Source: Archivesica marissinica
Taxonomy: Eukaryota; Mollusca; Bivalvia; Venerida; Vesicomyidae
Length of the DNA: 64,000 nt
Reading direction: 5' to 3'
Assembly: GCA_014843695.1 (NCBI GenBank)
Contig: CM026401.1
Coordinates: 46,699,477 to 46,763,476 of the forward strand
Shown: piece by piece, positions 28,650 to 39,935 of the stretch
How positions within the stretch are numbered: position 1 is the first letter of the stretch
Layout: the number at the start of each line of letters is the position of its first letter
Notes under the pieces: model-generated
What the model was told of the DNA's origin: nothing
Databases searched by the model: none
What the model saw: only the letters and a program-made list of their open reading frames with translations
Translations under genes and position numbers: made by a program

Positions 28650-30437
28650 CTAGTACTAAGCCGCAATATAAGAAGTAACTCAGTTAACTAAGTTAAGTCA
28701 AAATATAAGAAGTAACAATCGAACGTAATCTAAGTTAAGCCAAATTCTAAGAATTAACAATCGGAGACAATCTAAGTTAAGCCAAAATCTAAAATGTAGC
28801 AATCGGAGACAATCTAAGTTAAGCCAAAGTCTAAGAAGCAACAATCGGAGACAATCTAAGTTAAGCCAATATCTAAGAAGCAACAATCGGAGACAATCTA
28901 AGTTAAGCCAAAATCTAAAATGTAGCAATCGGCGACAATCTAAGTTAAGCCAAAGTCTAAGAAGCAACAATCGGAGACAATCTAAGTTAAGCCAAAATCT
29001 AAGAAGCAACAATCGGAAACAATCTAAGTTAAGCCAAAATCTAAGAAGCAACAATCGGGACACAATCTAAGTTAAGCCAAAATCTAAGAAGCAAAAATCG
29101 AACACAATCTAAGTTAAGCCAAAATCTAAGAAGCAACAATCGGGACACAATCTAAGTTAAGCCAAAATCTAAGAAGCAACAATCGGGACACAATCTAAGT
29201 TAAGCCAAAATCTAAGAAGCAACAATCGGACACAATCTAAGTTAAGCCAAAATCTAAGAAGTAAAAATCGAACACAATCTAAGTTAAGCCAAAATCTAAG
29301 AAGTAAAAATCGGAGACAATCTAAGTTAAGCCAAAATCTAAGAAGCAACAATCGGACACAATCTAAGTTAAGCCAAAATCTAAGAAGTAAAAATAGAACA
29401 CAATCTAAGTTAAGCCAAAATCTAAGAAGTAAAAATAGAACACAATCTAAGTTAAGCCAAAATCTAAGAAGTAAAAATCGGACACAATCTAAGTTAAGCC
29501 AAAATCTAAGAAGCAACAATCGGACACAATCTAAGTTAAGCCAAAATCTAAGAAGCAACAATCGGGACACAATCTAAGTTAAGCCAAAATCTAAGAAGTA
29601 AAAATCGAACACAATCTAAGTTAAGCCAAAATCTAAGAAGTAAAAATAGAACACAATCTAAGTTAAGCCAAAATCTAAGAAGTAAAAATAGAACACAATC
29701 TAAGTTAAGCCAAAATCTAAGCAGTAAAAATAGAACACAATCTAAGTTAAGCCAAAATCTAAGAAGCAACAATCGGACACAATCTAAGTTAAGCCAAAAT
29801 CTAAGAAGTAAAAAATAGAACACAATCTAAGTTAAGCCAAAATCTAAGAAGTAAAAATCGAACCAATCTAAGTTAAGCCAAAATCTAAGAAGTAAAAATA
29901 GAACACAATCTAAGTTAAGCCAAAATCTAAGAAGTAAAAATAGAACACAATCTAAGTTAAGCCAAAATCTAAGCAGTAAAAATAGAACACAATCTAAGTT
30001 AAGCCAAAATCTAGAAGCAACAATCGGACACAATCTAAGTTAAGCCAAAATCTAAGAAGTAAAAAAAGACAAATCTAAGTAAGCCAAAATCTAAGAAGCA
30101 ACAATCGGACACAATCTAAGTTAAGCCAAAATCTAAGAAGTAAAAATCGAACACAATCTAAGTTAAGCCAAAATCTAAGCAGTAAAAATCGAACACAATC
30201 TAAGTTAAGCCAAAATCTAAGAAGTAAAAATAGAACACAATCTAAGTTAAGCCAAAATCTAAGAAGTAAAAATAGAACACAATCTAAGTTAAGCCAAAAT
30301 CTAAGAAGCAACAATCGGACACAATCTAAGTTAAGCCAAAATCTAAGAAGTAAAAATCGAACACAATCTAAGTTAAGCCAAAATCTAAGAAGTAAAACTC
30401 GAACACAATCTAAGTTAAGCCAACATCTAAATATAAA
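28650..30437. repeat. 42-bp minisatellite
   Basis: About 42 copies of a 42-bp unit made of AATCTAAGTTAAGCCAAAAT and CTAAGAAGTAAAAATCGAAC plus AC. Variants (GCAACAATCGG, ATAGAACAC) mark local duplications, and a few units carry small indels. On the reverse strand the unit reads RFWLNLDC(V)RLLLL in one frame because 42 is divisible by three. No gene context supports translation. Confidence 0.95.
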
Positions 30438-30439
30438 CA

Positions 30440-30625
30440 ACAATCCAGCCCCGCTGGAGCCGTTACGATTGTGCCCTTAGGCAAGGCATTTAAATTCCAC
30501 GTTGCCTCTTCTCTCTCCCTCGTGGCGATGGATTCCATCAGGAATGAGGTCTCGAGAGTGATTAATATAAGTTGAAATAACTTGTTTCGCAATCGAGCTA
30601 AAACAAATTTGTATAAATAAAAAAA
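30440..30625 (+). mobile_element. tRNA-derived SINE, family B (head truncated)
   Basis: Starts at CCAGCCCCGCTGGAGCC and runs through GGCAAGGCATTTAAATTCCA and CTCGTGGCGATGG to the tail GTTTCGCAATCGAGCTAAAA. Other copies are at 38.7, 39.8, 42.6, 56.1 and 60.2 kb. Confidence 0.82.
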
Positions 30626-31214
30626 ATAATCTAAGAAGCAATCCACAATCGAGGAAGTAAGACACTCGAAATGTATGAAATGTTTATTTGGAACAATTGG
30701 GTATTTCAAATCAATACAGTTGGTGTTTGTTAGGCGGGAAGAAATATACTGTTAAATGTGGATATTTCAGGCAGACATTCCTCGGCCATGATTACAGATA
30801 TGTTTAGTTAAATAAATATGGATTAAGGCGGAATCGGAAAATATTCGTTAAGAAGTCTTGTTTCAAGTGATTGATGTACGATAAAAAAAATCGTATTGCG
30901 TTTCTGAGCACGTTTCTTAGAATTGCGTTGATATTGGCGCCATATATTACTAGAGCTGATGTAATTTGACAGAGAATGCAATATTAAAACCAACCGATTG
31001 GATGTTATGGTCATATATGTTGGCCAAAACAACGAAAGTGTCGTTAATGATATATCTGGAAAAGGAAATACAATTTATGATTAGTTAACCGGCATACGCT
31101 ACAGAATAATATGCTTTGACAACGGAGAAGAATAATACGGTTTGTATATAGTTTATAAATACGTTTTACTAATGCAAACACTTAATTTTATTTCCATTTC
31201 TGGAAACTACTTTC
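30626..31214. other. No recognisable feature
   Basis: AT-rich DNA without a supported ORF, RNA gene or repeat family. Confidence 0.4.
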
Positions 31215-31217
31215 TTA

Positions 31218-31247
31218 TGGGAGGGAGGGAGGGAGGGAGGGTGGAGG
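31218..31247 (+). repeat. G-rich GGGA tract (potential G-quadruplex)
   Basis: GGGAGGGAGGGAGGGAGGG gives at least four G-triplets with one-base loops. A similar block recurs at 31,612-31,640. Confidence 0.7.
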
Positions 31248-31523
31248 GCTAACACGCTTGATTGCTAATCCAGGGATAGCAGGTTCGACCCTCCCCCCGT
31301 CTGACCCTAATAAAATTAACAGTCTTTCCGATGGGACGTTAAGCCGAGGTCTCGTGTCGGTGCTTTACACCGTGCACGTAAAAGAACCAGAGGAGACTCT
31401 GGAATGGGTCGCTGTCTGTATCATTGCACTATCCTCCAAAAATCTAAAAATGACTAATCTCTTCAGGAGGCGGCGCTCATATGGGCAACCGGTAGCGACG
31501 ATAGATAAACGTAAAACACACAC
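31248..31523 (+). mobile_element. SINE family A
   Basis: The head contains AACACGCTTGATTGCTAATC and box B GGTTCGACCCT, followed by the usual body and the GATAAACGTAAAACACACAC end. Confidence 0.85.
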
Positions 31524-31699
31524 AGATGTATGGCGATTCTCCAGCTACTATTGGATCAAACATTTAATTTCATTTCCATTTCTGGATACTACTCTGTTGC
31601 TGTTTTCTTATGGGAGGGAGGGAGGAAGGGTGGAGGGATGGTTAAGGGGTTAATATCGCAACAACAGCTGCGGTTTTATGGCGATTCATTGGATGAGGA

Positions 31700-31830
31700 A
31701 GACCAACCATTATCTGTGGCCCGAGTAACCGGGTAGAACCACCGACCTTCCACAAGCCAGTTGGATAGCTTCCAAGCATGAACTAATTCGACACCCCAGC
31801 GGGATTAGAACCTACAGCGCGAGGGGCAAG
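31700..31830 (-). mobile_element. tRNA-like SINE fragment, family E
   Basis: The reverse strand shows a box-B-like GTAGGTTCTAATCCCGCTGG and a body with GGAAGGTCGGTGGTTCTACC. The body words recur in the 41-bp satellite at 60.5 kb and in the pair at 33.9-34.2 kb. Confidence 0.5.
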
Positions 31831-31971
31831 TGCTATTACTATTGAACAAATATGAACAGGTAAATATGCGATTAACGATTAGCGGGCGTTTGAAATTCCA
31901 ACTGTGCATAAACCCATACGTATTGCATACGTGACCAGTAGTAACAAAGTCTTCTAAAAAAAAAAAAATGT

Positions 31972-32043
31972 TAAACCGATGTCTCGTCTCATGTCGGTGC
32001 TTTACACCGTGCACTTAAAATAACCAGAGGAGACTCTGGAATG

Positions 32044-32090
<47 letters not shown>

Positions 32091-32148
32091 CATTGCACTA
32101 TCCTCCAAAAATCTAAAATGACTAATCTCTTCAGGAGGCGTTGCACAC
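31972..32148 (+). mobile_element. SINE family A, 3' part with (CT)n insertion
   Basis: The body from TTAAACCGATGTCTCGTC to CTTCAGGAGGC, interrupted by about 40 bp of CT repeats expanded from the GTCTCTGTC site. The head is missing. Confidence 0.78.
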
Positions 32149-32239
32149 TATACATAAACATCGATGAAACTACCCTGACTCCATATGCCTGTGGTCAAGC
32201 AGTGTGTGAATTGGATTCAGACCACAGGAACATGAGATT

Positions 32240-32350
32240 GTATTCACAATCGGTTGTCCGATTAGCGCGCTCACTTCTGTCTGAAACCAGGGTTCGATCC
32301 TCGGACAGGGAAGTATTAGATATAGTACGATGGTAGCCAGATCGGACCAC
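32240..32350 (+). mobile_element. tRNA-derived SINE head, family C
   Basis: GTCCGATTAGCGCGCTCAC with GGTTCGATCCTCGGAC as box B, like the elements at 42.2 and 43.7 kb. It is cut off after CAGATCGGACC. Confidence 0.6.
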
Positions 32351-32545
32351 AGGCACCAGACACACACACAAAATTTGTATTACTTACTATATGACCATAG
32401 GCCAAAAAAAATAATTTTGTTTTGTTTCTGGTGCCTGTGGATCGGACAGGTGCGATGAAAATAATGTTCTACGAATTTGTTTCCCAATCGAACTATAAAT
32501 GTGTGTGAACTTAATTATTCATATCGTTTAGGTGAGTGATGCTTA

Positions 32546-32736
32546 ATGGGTCATTTGTTAGTTGCACGTGCCTTGTCGGTTCGCCTGCTGTTTGCCTGTC
32601 ATGGCGTAGTGTCAATATGGCGGCTTGCTGACGTCACGAATGAAGCCTCGTTCTGGTATCTAGCAGGTGCACTTGGACTTCTATTTTTAGAAGGAATGGT
32701 GACGCTAGTGAAACGTCAAGGGAAGGAGTGGAAATG
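32546..32736 (+). CDS. TMEM26: TMEM26-family membrane protein, exon 1
   Basis: ATG in good context (A at -1, G at +4). Residues 1-64: a first membrane segment around LSVRLLFACHGVVSIW, then FWYLAGALGLLFLEGMVTLV as a second, then KRQGKEWKW. Family members start with the same layout: short N-terminus, R.LFA.H, W-R, and an acidic residue inside helix 2. The donor splits Trp64 (AAATG before GTGAAT), and exon 2 supplies the missing G. TMEM26 proteins are multi-pass membrane proteins of unknown biochemical activity. The four exons together give 376 residues, close to the roughly 370 usual in vertebrates. Confidence 0.82.
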
Positions 32737-32812
32737 GTGAATTTAAATATTTTACCTTTATCTATGTAATTTTAATTTTACATTATTTGAAACTACGCTG
32801 TATTGCATGTCT

Positions 32813-32992
32813 ACAGTCAAACCTGTGTTAGTGGTCACCTCTATTAAGCAGGCAACCTGTATTAAGCAGCCAGTTTCCAGATTCCCAATGTGCTGTTGTA
32901 TAATACAGTTGACATCTATTAAGCAGCCACCTGTGCTAGCAGCAACTTTTTGCGATTCCCTAGCTGGCTGCTTAAGACAAGTTTGACTGTAT
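32813..32992. mobile_element. Pogo/Tc1-like MITE, CAGTCAAAC termini
   Basis: TACAGTCAAACCTGT on the left and ACAAGTTTGACTGTA on the right are inverted repeats flanked by TA, about 180 bp apart. The interior carries repeated ATTAAGCAG(G/C)CA words. It lies in intron 1 of the TMEM26-family gene. The same family is at 59,012-59,194. Confidence 0.7.
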
Positions 32993-33169
32993 TCATAAAG
33001 AGAATCCTCTATTCTAAAACTAGTCTCAGGTGCAAGCATTGAAATGAATCAGGAACAAGAACTTGAAGTAGTATCGATATGGCACCATAAAAATAGAGTA
33101 CATCTAGCCTGTGACAACCAATATACATATATAAGTGATTTGTAACTATATGAGGTAGAGTAGGGACAG

Positions 33170-33500
33170 TAGTCCAGTGGTTAACACGTTGGACTGGTGG
33201 ATCACAGGTTCGATCCCATGTCTGACACTAATAATATTACCTGTCTTTCAGTGGGACTTTAAACCGATGTCTCGTGTCGGTGCTTTACACCGTGAACGTA
33301 AACGAACCAGCGGAGATTCTGGAATGGGTCTCTGTCTGTATCATGCACTATCCTCCAAAATCTAAAATAACTAATCTCTTCAGGAGACGTCGCTCATATG
33401 GGCAACCGGTAGCGACGATAAATAAACGTAAAACACACAAAACATATCGCAGGTTCGATCCCTCGTCTGACCCTAATAAAATTAACAGTCTTTCGTTATA
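33170..33500 (+). mobile_element. SINE family A plus a second partial head
   Basis: A complete copy (33,170-33,440; head GTAGTCCAGTGGTTAACACG, box B GGTTCGATCCC) is followed directly at its CA tail by another SINE A piece, GCAGGTTCGATCCCTCGTCT to AACAGTCTTTCG. This is a tail-in nested or tandem insertion. Confidence 0.82.
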
Positions 33501-33518
33501 ATCAAGAGTAAACTGTCA

Positions 33519-33730
33519 GGCGCGTAGCTAGGCTTACGCATGTACGCACGTGCGTAAGATTCATTTTGACAGTTCATGAAAATTATATAAATGCGAAAAA
33601 TGCAATAAAAACTGGGACACAGACATTGGTCATTCACAAGAAAGCAGTCATGATTGAAATGCCAACAGATATTGATTGTAGCTGATGTTCATAGTATGCA
33701 ATAGTCACCTGAGATCATATAGCGGGGAAA
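33519..33730 (+). mobile_element. Possible hAT-type transposon end
   Basis: CAGGCGCGTAGCTAGGCTTA resembles the CAGGGGCG-type termini of hAT elements. No partner terminus or transposase was found nearby, so this is weak. Confidence 0.3.
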
Positions 33731-33764
33731 TGCCCCCCCCCCTAGAATGGTGCGTACTCCATAT

Positions 33765-33866
33765 TTAGTGGGTCTCTGTCTGTATTATTACAATATCCTC
33801 CGATACTAAAAAATGACTAGTCGCACCATATGACGACGATTAATAAACGTCAACACACACACGACT
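33765..33866 (+). mobile_element. SINE family A, diverged 3' fragment
   Basis: GGGTCTCTGTCTGTATTATT, ATCCTCCGATAC and GACGATTAATAAACGTCAAC with a CA tail, each slightly changed from the consensus. Confidence 0.7.
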
Positions 33867-33874
33867 AGAGGAAG

Positions 33875-34170
33875 ACTAGTATTTCATATGGGCCTCCGCC
33901 CACGCCGCTGTAGGTTCGAACCACACTGGGGCTGACGAATTATTTCATGTGAGGAAGCTATCGTGTTGGCTTGTGGTTGTGGTTCTACCCGTCTGTGCCT
34001 GTAATACTGCACGGAAGTATTTCATATGGGCATCCGTGGTTGCTTGCCCCACGCCGCTGTAGGTTCGAACAACACTGGGGCTGACGAATTATTTCATGTG
34101 AGGAAGCTATCGTGTTGGCTTGTGGTTGTGGTTATACCCGTCTGTGCCTGTAATACTGCACGGAGCAGCC
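33875..34170 (+). mobile_element. Two tandem tRNA-like SINE copies, family E
   Basis: Two copies of about 140 bp both begin AGTATTTCATATGGGC, carry the box B TAGGTTCGAAC(C/A)ACACTGG and end GTAATACTGCACGGA. Copy 2 has an extra GTGGTTGCTTGCC stretch. Confidence 0.7.
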
Positions 34171-34245
34171 AATACTAGTTGGATAATTGCCGTATGACCT
34201 AAGCTGAAATTGGTACGACTTTAAACCCAAAAAACATATAAAAAC

Positions 34246-35823
34246 ATTCGTGACTACTGTTTCAAGCTCCGGTGTTTTAATACGAGGTTACTGTTTCAAT
34301 TTCCGGTGCTTTAATACGAGGTTACTGTTTCAAGCTCCGGTGTTTTAATACGAGGTTACTGTTTCAAGCTCCGGTGTTTTAATACGAAGTTACTGTTTCA
34401 ATTTCCGGTGTTTTAATACGAGGTTACTGTTTCAAGCTCCGGTGTTTTAATACGAGGTTACTGTTTCAAGCTCCGATGTTTTAATACGAGGTTACTGTTT
34501 CAAGTTCCTGTGTTTTAATACGAGGTTACTGTTTCAAGCTCCGATGCTTTAATACGAGGTTACTGTTTCAATTTCCGGTGTTTTAATACGAGGTTACTGT
34601 TTCAAGCTCCGGTGTTTTAATACGAGGTTACTGTTTCAAGCTCCGGTGTTTTAATACGAGGTTACTATTTCAAGCTCCGGTGTATTAATACGAGGTTACT
34701 GTTTCAAGCTCCGGTGTTTTAATACGAGGTTACTGTTTCAAGCTCCGGTGTTTTAATACGAGGTTACTATTTCAAGCTCCGGTGCATTAATACGAGGTTA
34801 CTGTTTCAATCTCCGGTGTTTTAATACGAGGTTACTGTTTCAAGCACCGGTGTTTTAATACGAGGTTACTGTTTCAATTTCCGGTGTTTTAATACGAGGT
34901 TACCGTTTCAAGCTCCGGTGTTTTAATACGAGGTTACTGTTTCAAGCTCAGGTGTTTTAATACGAGGTTACTGTTTCAATTTCCGGTGTTTTAATACGAG
35001 GTTACTGTTTCAAGCTCCGGTGTTTTAATACGAGGTTACTGTTTCAAGCTCCGGTGTATTAATACGAGGTTACTGTTTCAAGCTCCGGTGTTTTAATACG
35101 AGGTTACTATTTCAAGCTCCGGTGCATTAATACGAGGTTACTGTTTCAATCTCCGGTGTTTTAATACGAGGTTACTGTTTCAATTTCCGGTGTTTTAATA
35201 CGAGGTTACTGTTTCAAGCTCCATTGTTTTAATACGAGGTTACTGTTTCAAGCTCCGGTGTATTAATACGAGGTTACTGTTTCAAGCTCCGGTGTTTTAA
35301 TACGAGGTTACTATTTCAAGCTCCGGTGCATTAATACGAGGTTACTGTTTCAATCTCCGGTGTTTTAATACGAGGTTACTGTTTCAAGCTCCGGTGTTTT
35401 AATACGAGGTTACTGTTTCAATTTCCGGTGTTTTAATACGAGGTTACTGTTTCAAGCTCCGGTGTTTTAATACGAGGTTACTGTTTCAAGCTCCGGTGTT
35501 TTAATACGAGGTTACTGTTTCAAGCTCCGGTGTTTTAATACGAGGTTACTGTTTCAAGCTCCGGTGTTTTAATACGAGGTTACTGTTTCTAGCTCCGGTG
35601 TTTTAATACGAGGTTACTGTTTCAAGCTCCGATGTTTTAGTACGAGGTTACTGTTTCAAGCTCCGGCGGTGTTTTAATACGAGGTTACTGTTTCAAGCTC
35701 CGGTGTTTTAATACGAGGTTACTGTTTCAAGCTCCGATGCTTTAATACGAGGTTACTGTTTCTAGCTCCGATGCTCTAATACGAGGTTACTGTTTCAAGC
35801 TCCAGTGTTTTAATACGAGGTAA
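34246..35823. repeat. 34-bp minisatellite in TMEM26 intron 1
   Basis: About 46 copies of a 34-bp unit: GTTACTGTTTCAAGCTCCGG plus TGTTTTAATACGAG. Variants CAATTTCC, TGCATTAA and CTATTTC recur in the same order several times, showing multi-unit duplications. The last unit changes to GAGGTAAGTC. Confidence 0.95.
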
Positions 35824-36671
35824 GTCTAAAATTGTAATTGCACATTGACTGTTATGGCAGAAGGACGTGCTAGGTGTCAAATAACTAGAAATGTTGTAAA
35901 TTGTCAAAAGGTTTTGCCGTTTAAAAATAATAGCAGTATACAGTTATTTCATGGGTGTTTGGGGAACAGTCAAAACTATTGTCCGGAGGTATCAGGGAAG
36001 ACTTTCGAACTGTTGCCCGAGGCCGTACTCAGAGTATGATTGGTTCAAAAGTCTAGTATGAAACAGTTCAAACTATTGCCCGGTCAACAGTTCGAACCGT
36101 TGCCCAGACCTGAGCGAAGAATAAAAAATGCAATGAAACAGGCAAAAATAACGAATTACAAGTTATATAGAGCATTAGGTAATAATAAAATATATTGTTC
36201 CCAGTGTGGTTTTCAGAGTAAACTTGACATTGGCAGTGTTTTATATACTGAACGTAGATACGAATTGCATCTTTAACCACAGGAGTTTGGGGTTTCATCT
36301 GCCAATTGCTTCATTTGCATATTGCTTTAGCGTCGCACTGACAGTGTAGGTCACGTGATGATTCTTCAGCTGTTATTGGTTAATGAAGATCTCCGGTGCC
36401 CCTCGGAACTGTACGTCAGACTCGACAGCTTCTTACTGTAAGGAATTAAAGAGATGATTCAGTGACTCAATGAATCACCGAATGAAGGAAGGAATGTACC
36501 ACAGAACGAACATATAAACGGACCGACGAACGAACTGACGGACGAACGAATGAGTGGACGAGATTTACCATTACACAACCGTTATTTGTGTTCAACAATA
36601 AATTATTCCTTATAAATATTCGCATGCTGAATTGTTACTAGTTATACATGTAGTCTGTGTTATGATTACAG
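35824..36671. other. Intron 1 remainder
   Basis: Short decaying repeats around 35,990-36,105 (CCGGAGGTATC, TGCCCGGTCAACAGTTCGAA, GAACTGTTGCCCGA) and an ACGAACGAA-rich stretch at 36,500-36,555. No exon was recognised. Confidence 0.5.
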
Positions 36672-36873
36672 GTTTTGCCCAAGTGTATTTATTTATTTGA
36701 TAACATCTGTTCCGGCCATCTGGTTTCTCGAGTTGCACGAGTATGACAAACGTACCAGATATCTCGAACGTGCCTTGCGATTTGCCCGAACTCTCAACCA
36801 TACGACATATATACCAGTGTTGCCGCCGGAACTACAGGAGGACCTCAGTGCTTATGTTGGTTCACTACTTGGG
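36672..36873 (+). CDS. TMEM26: TMEM26-family membrane protein, exon 2
   Basis: After a TTACAG acceptor the exon completes Trp64 and reads FCPSVFIYLITSVPAIWFLE, the third membrane segment and a block very typical of the family (F.P..F.YL....P..W.LEL). A polar loop follows (LHEYDKRTRYLERALRF to LPPELQEDLSAYVGSLLG). It ends at GGG before GTAAGT in phase 0. Residues 65-131. Confidence 0.82.
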
Positions 36874-36975
36874 GTAAGTACATTGCGCATGCTCCATAAC
36901 TATGCCTAACTTCTCTCTAGCACCCTGTGGTACATTGTTCTAAGAACATACAGCTGTACAGCGGAAACGAACGAA

Positions 36976-37037
36976 TATCACGTGCACCTGTTATATTGTA
37001 CAGTGGAAACTAACGAATATAACAGGTGCACGTGATA
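36976..37037. repeat. 22-bp stem hairpin with CACGTG in both arms
   Basis: TATCACGTGCACCTGTTATA (36,976 on) is repeated inverted at 37,016-37,037 around an 18-base loop. Each arm holds an E-box CACGTG next to a CACCTG. Confidence 0.8.
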
Positions 37038-37095
37038 CGGAAATCAACGGAATATCTACTTTGATGATATTAAGTACACGAGTAGCATACTATCA

Positions 37096-37345
37096 TAGAG
37101 GACATAGAAAACGCACACTTCGGATAAGTGTGTTTTCACATGAAAAAGATTTTTATAAGCACTTTCTGCGAACGTTTTGAACATCCCTCGTATAAATACA
37201 AAGTATTAAACATTTTGGAATATTTTTACTTGTTCAATTTGTGTTTTGTAATAAAGATGTGATATATCTTTGATGGAATCATTCGTATTTCGTTTTCATG
37301 TAATAATAATCATATAATGTAGGTGTGCGTTTTCTATGTCCTCTA
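37096..37345. mobile_element. Tc1/mariner-type MITE, 246 bp
   Basis: GAGGACATAGAAAACGCACA (37,098 on) and its reverse complement (ending 37,343) are flanked by TA dinucleotides at 37,096-37,097 and 37,344-37,345. The interior is AT-rich and non-coding. TA duplication points to the Tc1/mariner superfamily. Confidence 0.8.
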
Positions 37346-38688
37346 GTATATGTAACATTTATAATAAATAAACATGGCATATACATAATGTGCTGATATG
37401 AAATAGGCACTACCTGGGAAAACCACTATCAATTATATGAATTACCGCGTGGTACCCTTGGCGCGCTGCTTAAGACAGCCTTGACTGCAGTCATATCGGC
37501 GGGAATTGGGCACCACACATTAAAATGATGCTACATATAACCTAGCCTGGGTGCCAGTCTGTCGATTTTCACTTTTTTTCTTCTGGCAAAATGACCTGAT
37601 CAGAAACTCAATACAGCCCAATTAATAGTCTCGGTGTTAAAATATATTTATTTGACTGATCAGGCAAACTATATCGACGCCTGTTCCCAGGCTACATATA
37701 ACCGTCAGGAAAAGCATTAGAAATGATCGGTGGTTTAACGTGTTAATGCTTACCCCCCCCCCCCAAGAAACACGAACGTTATATGCATGCAGACATGGTG
37801 TGTTATTATTATTCTCCTGCCTGTAGACTAGACTCATAATATAAGTGTAACGTTTAATGCACATTCAACTGCGAATATTACATAGATAGTATCAAAGACA
37901 ATAAACTAAATTTCGGAATGCACTTACCTGATAAGATTAAGCATACCATCATTTTATAGTGCAGTAGATACTTCTAGAATCAGGGAGAGGGCAAATGAAT
38001 TGTGTAAAACATAATATAAGAATATTTTAGAAAACGAATAAGCCCGCTCAGGTTTATGTTGCCACATATAGATAACATGCACGAGACGTGTGTATCCAAA
38101 ATATGCATGAAAGAGAACATAAAACTAATTATCGTAATGTTTCATAGAACGACCACTTCGCACAGTTGATATAAATTACGATGTCACCGTTTGGACATGT
38201 TCATGACATCCTGTTGATCACAACTTACAGACGCTCTATGAAATAATACAATTTATCAAGCACTTTAATTCTCGCTTATACACGAGTTTCGGAAGTAAGT
38301 CTTAGAGGTAATGCTGGTTGTTCGGTTTGAGCATTTCTCTTCTCAGAATTAATTCTTTCTCTTCCGTATTTCGAGCAGAAGAGACGATTGTTATTTTGCT
38401 ACAGTCACGTATTAGTGAATGTATACGCTACTGGTATGTGTAAATTGAGAAGGAATTCATAAAACACTAGATAACTGTTTCTTTGTAAAAAAAAAATTAT
38501 TAAACGAACTAACTATCGTTGCGGTGTTATGTGCACAGTACAGTCATTTTGATTTTCGGGGCTGTGGGTGCAGCCATTTTGATACCCTCCTTTGTGAAGA
38601 GCTTTTCACAAAATCCGGACACACCGCCGCTCGATTTAGAAGTAATTCTCTCCAATGACTTTCGTTGTCATCATTCTATCATACTTAT
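37346..38688. other. Intron 2, mostly unannotated
   Basis: No exon or RNA gene. A fragment of the CAGTCAAAC MITE (CTGCTTAAGACAGCCTTGACT) is at about 37,470-37,490, and a C-run at 37,754-37,763. Confidence 0.45.
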
Positions 38689-38689
38689 A

Positions 38690-38888
38690 TACAAGTTTAT
38701 TTTAGCTCGATTACGAAACAAGTTATTGCAACTTATATTAATCGCTCTCGAGACCTCATTCCTGATTGAATCGATCGCCACGAGGGAGAGAGAAGAGGCA
38801 ACGTGGAAATTAAATGCCTTGCCTAACGGCTCCAGCGGGGCTCGAACTCCGGGCCTTTCGCACCTGAAGCGAACGCGCATCCATCGAG
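38690..38888 (-). mobile_element. SINE family B
   Basis: Complete in reverse: head GCGTTCGCTTCAGGTGCGAA with box B GAGTTCGAGCCCC, body, and the tail ending AATCGAGCTAAAATAAACTT. The GGGCACAATCGTAAC stretch is deleted. Confidence 0.82.
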
Positions 38889-39089
38889 CAAAAATATATT
38901 TGCATAGGCTAAATGATTATTTACAACAATTTGTTTAAACATATTTATGTATCAGGATACATGTAATTTACATTGAGAAATATACAGAAACATACATTTA
39001 TATCGACATTTATATTATGTGGAATGCACTGAAAGCTAAACGCTTAGGGTATTTCTTTCCACTGCGTACTAAATGTTGGTACCACTGTG

Positions 39090-39372
39090 TTTTTTACGTT
39101 TATTTATCGTCGCTACCGGTTGCCCATATGAGCGTCGCCTCCTGAAGAGATTAGTCATTTTAGATGTTGGAGGATAGTGCATGATACAGACAGAGACCAA
39201 TTCCAGAGTCTCCTCTGGTTCTTTTACGTGCACGGTGTAAACCACCGACACGAGACCTCGGTTTAATGTCCCATCTGAAAGACTGTTAATTTTATTAGGG
39301 TCAGACGGGGGATCGAACCTGCGATCCCTGGATTACCAGTCCAGCGTGTTACCACTGGACTACAGATCCGTC
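39090..39372 (-). mobile_element. SINE family A, full length
   Basis: One of the best copies: tail with TTTACGTTTATTTATCGTCG, body, and the complete tRNA-like head with GGTTCGATCCCCC and TAGTCCAGTGGTAACACGC on the reverse strand. Confidence 0.88.
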
Positions 39373-39396
39373 TGTGAATTGGTACCACTGGCCTGG

Positions 39397-39537
39397 ACTC
39401 GAGGTTATAAAACTTTTATCAGATCTCAAACTCAAGCTCAAGTGATCTGATTGGTTGATTCTCTGAGTGTTACTGAACCAATTAGACGATTGAGACTGAG
39501 TTGTGAGATCTGAGAAAAGTTTTATAACCTCGGGGCC
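39397..39537. mobile_element. MITE with 28-bp inverted ends
   Basis: GAGGTTATAAAACTTTT plus CAGATCTCA at the left pairs with TGAGATCTGAGAAAAGTTTT plus ATAACCTC at the right. The interior CAAACTCAAGCTC and GATTGGTT words recur in a decayed relative at 58,830-58,960. Confidence 0.75.
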
Positions 39538-39645
39538 AGGTATATATGGCAATTTTAATAACTTGGCGTAATATCGAAAATGACCAATGCAACAATACAA
39601 CAATGGGTTTAAACACTATTTATCGCAGAACACAAATCACGTATA

Positions 39646-39675
39646 ACAACAACAACAACAACAACGACAACGACA

Positions 39676-39706
<31 letters not shown>

Positions 39707-39752
39707 CGACAACAACAACAACAACAACACAACAAAAACAACAACAATAGTT
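39646..39752. repeat. (AAC)n/(GAC)n microsatellite
   Basis: AAC, GAC-AAC and GAC trinucleotide runs of about 100 bp, encoding poly-Asn/Asp or poly-Val in different frames. It lies next to a SINE B tail. Confidence 0.95.
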
Positions 39753-39764
39753 TATTGCGTTTAG

Positions 39765-39935
39765 TTTATACAAATTTATTTTAGCTCGATTGCGAAACAA
39801 GTTATTTCAACTTTTATAAATCACTCTCGAGACCTCAATCCTGGTGGAATCCATCGCCACGAGGGAGAGAGAAGGGGCAACGTGGAATTTAAATGCCTTG
39901 CCTAAGGGCACAATCGTAACGGCTCCAGTGGGGTT
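39765..39935 (-). mobile_element. SINE family B, head truncated
   Basis: Tail and body as in other copies, ending at GGCTCCAGTGGGG where the head should begin. Confidence 0.8.

Noticed and set aside
28698..30443. Reverse-strand LRLLLLRFWLNLDC repeat ORFs
   Set aside because: They are the 42-bp satellite; several indels break the frame.
36040..36276. 78-codon ORF with a CSQC motif
   Set aside because: No homology recognised, no splice borders in phase with neighbours, and it lies in TMEM26 intron 1.
38519..38938. 139-codon ORF with a hydrophobic N-terminus
   Set aside because: Its second half is antisense SINE B; the start has no supporting context.
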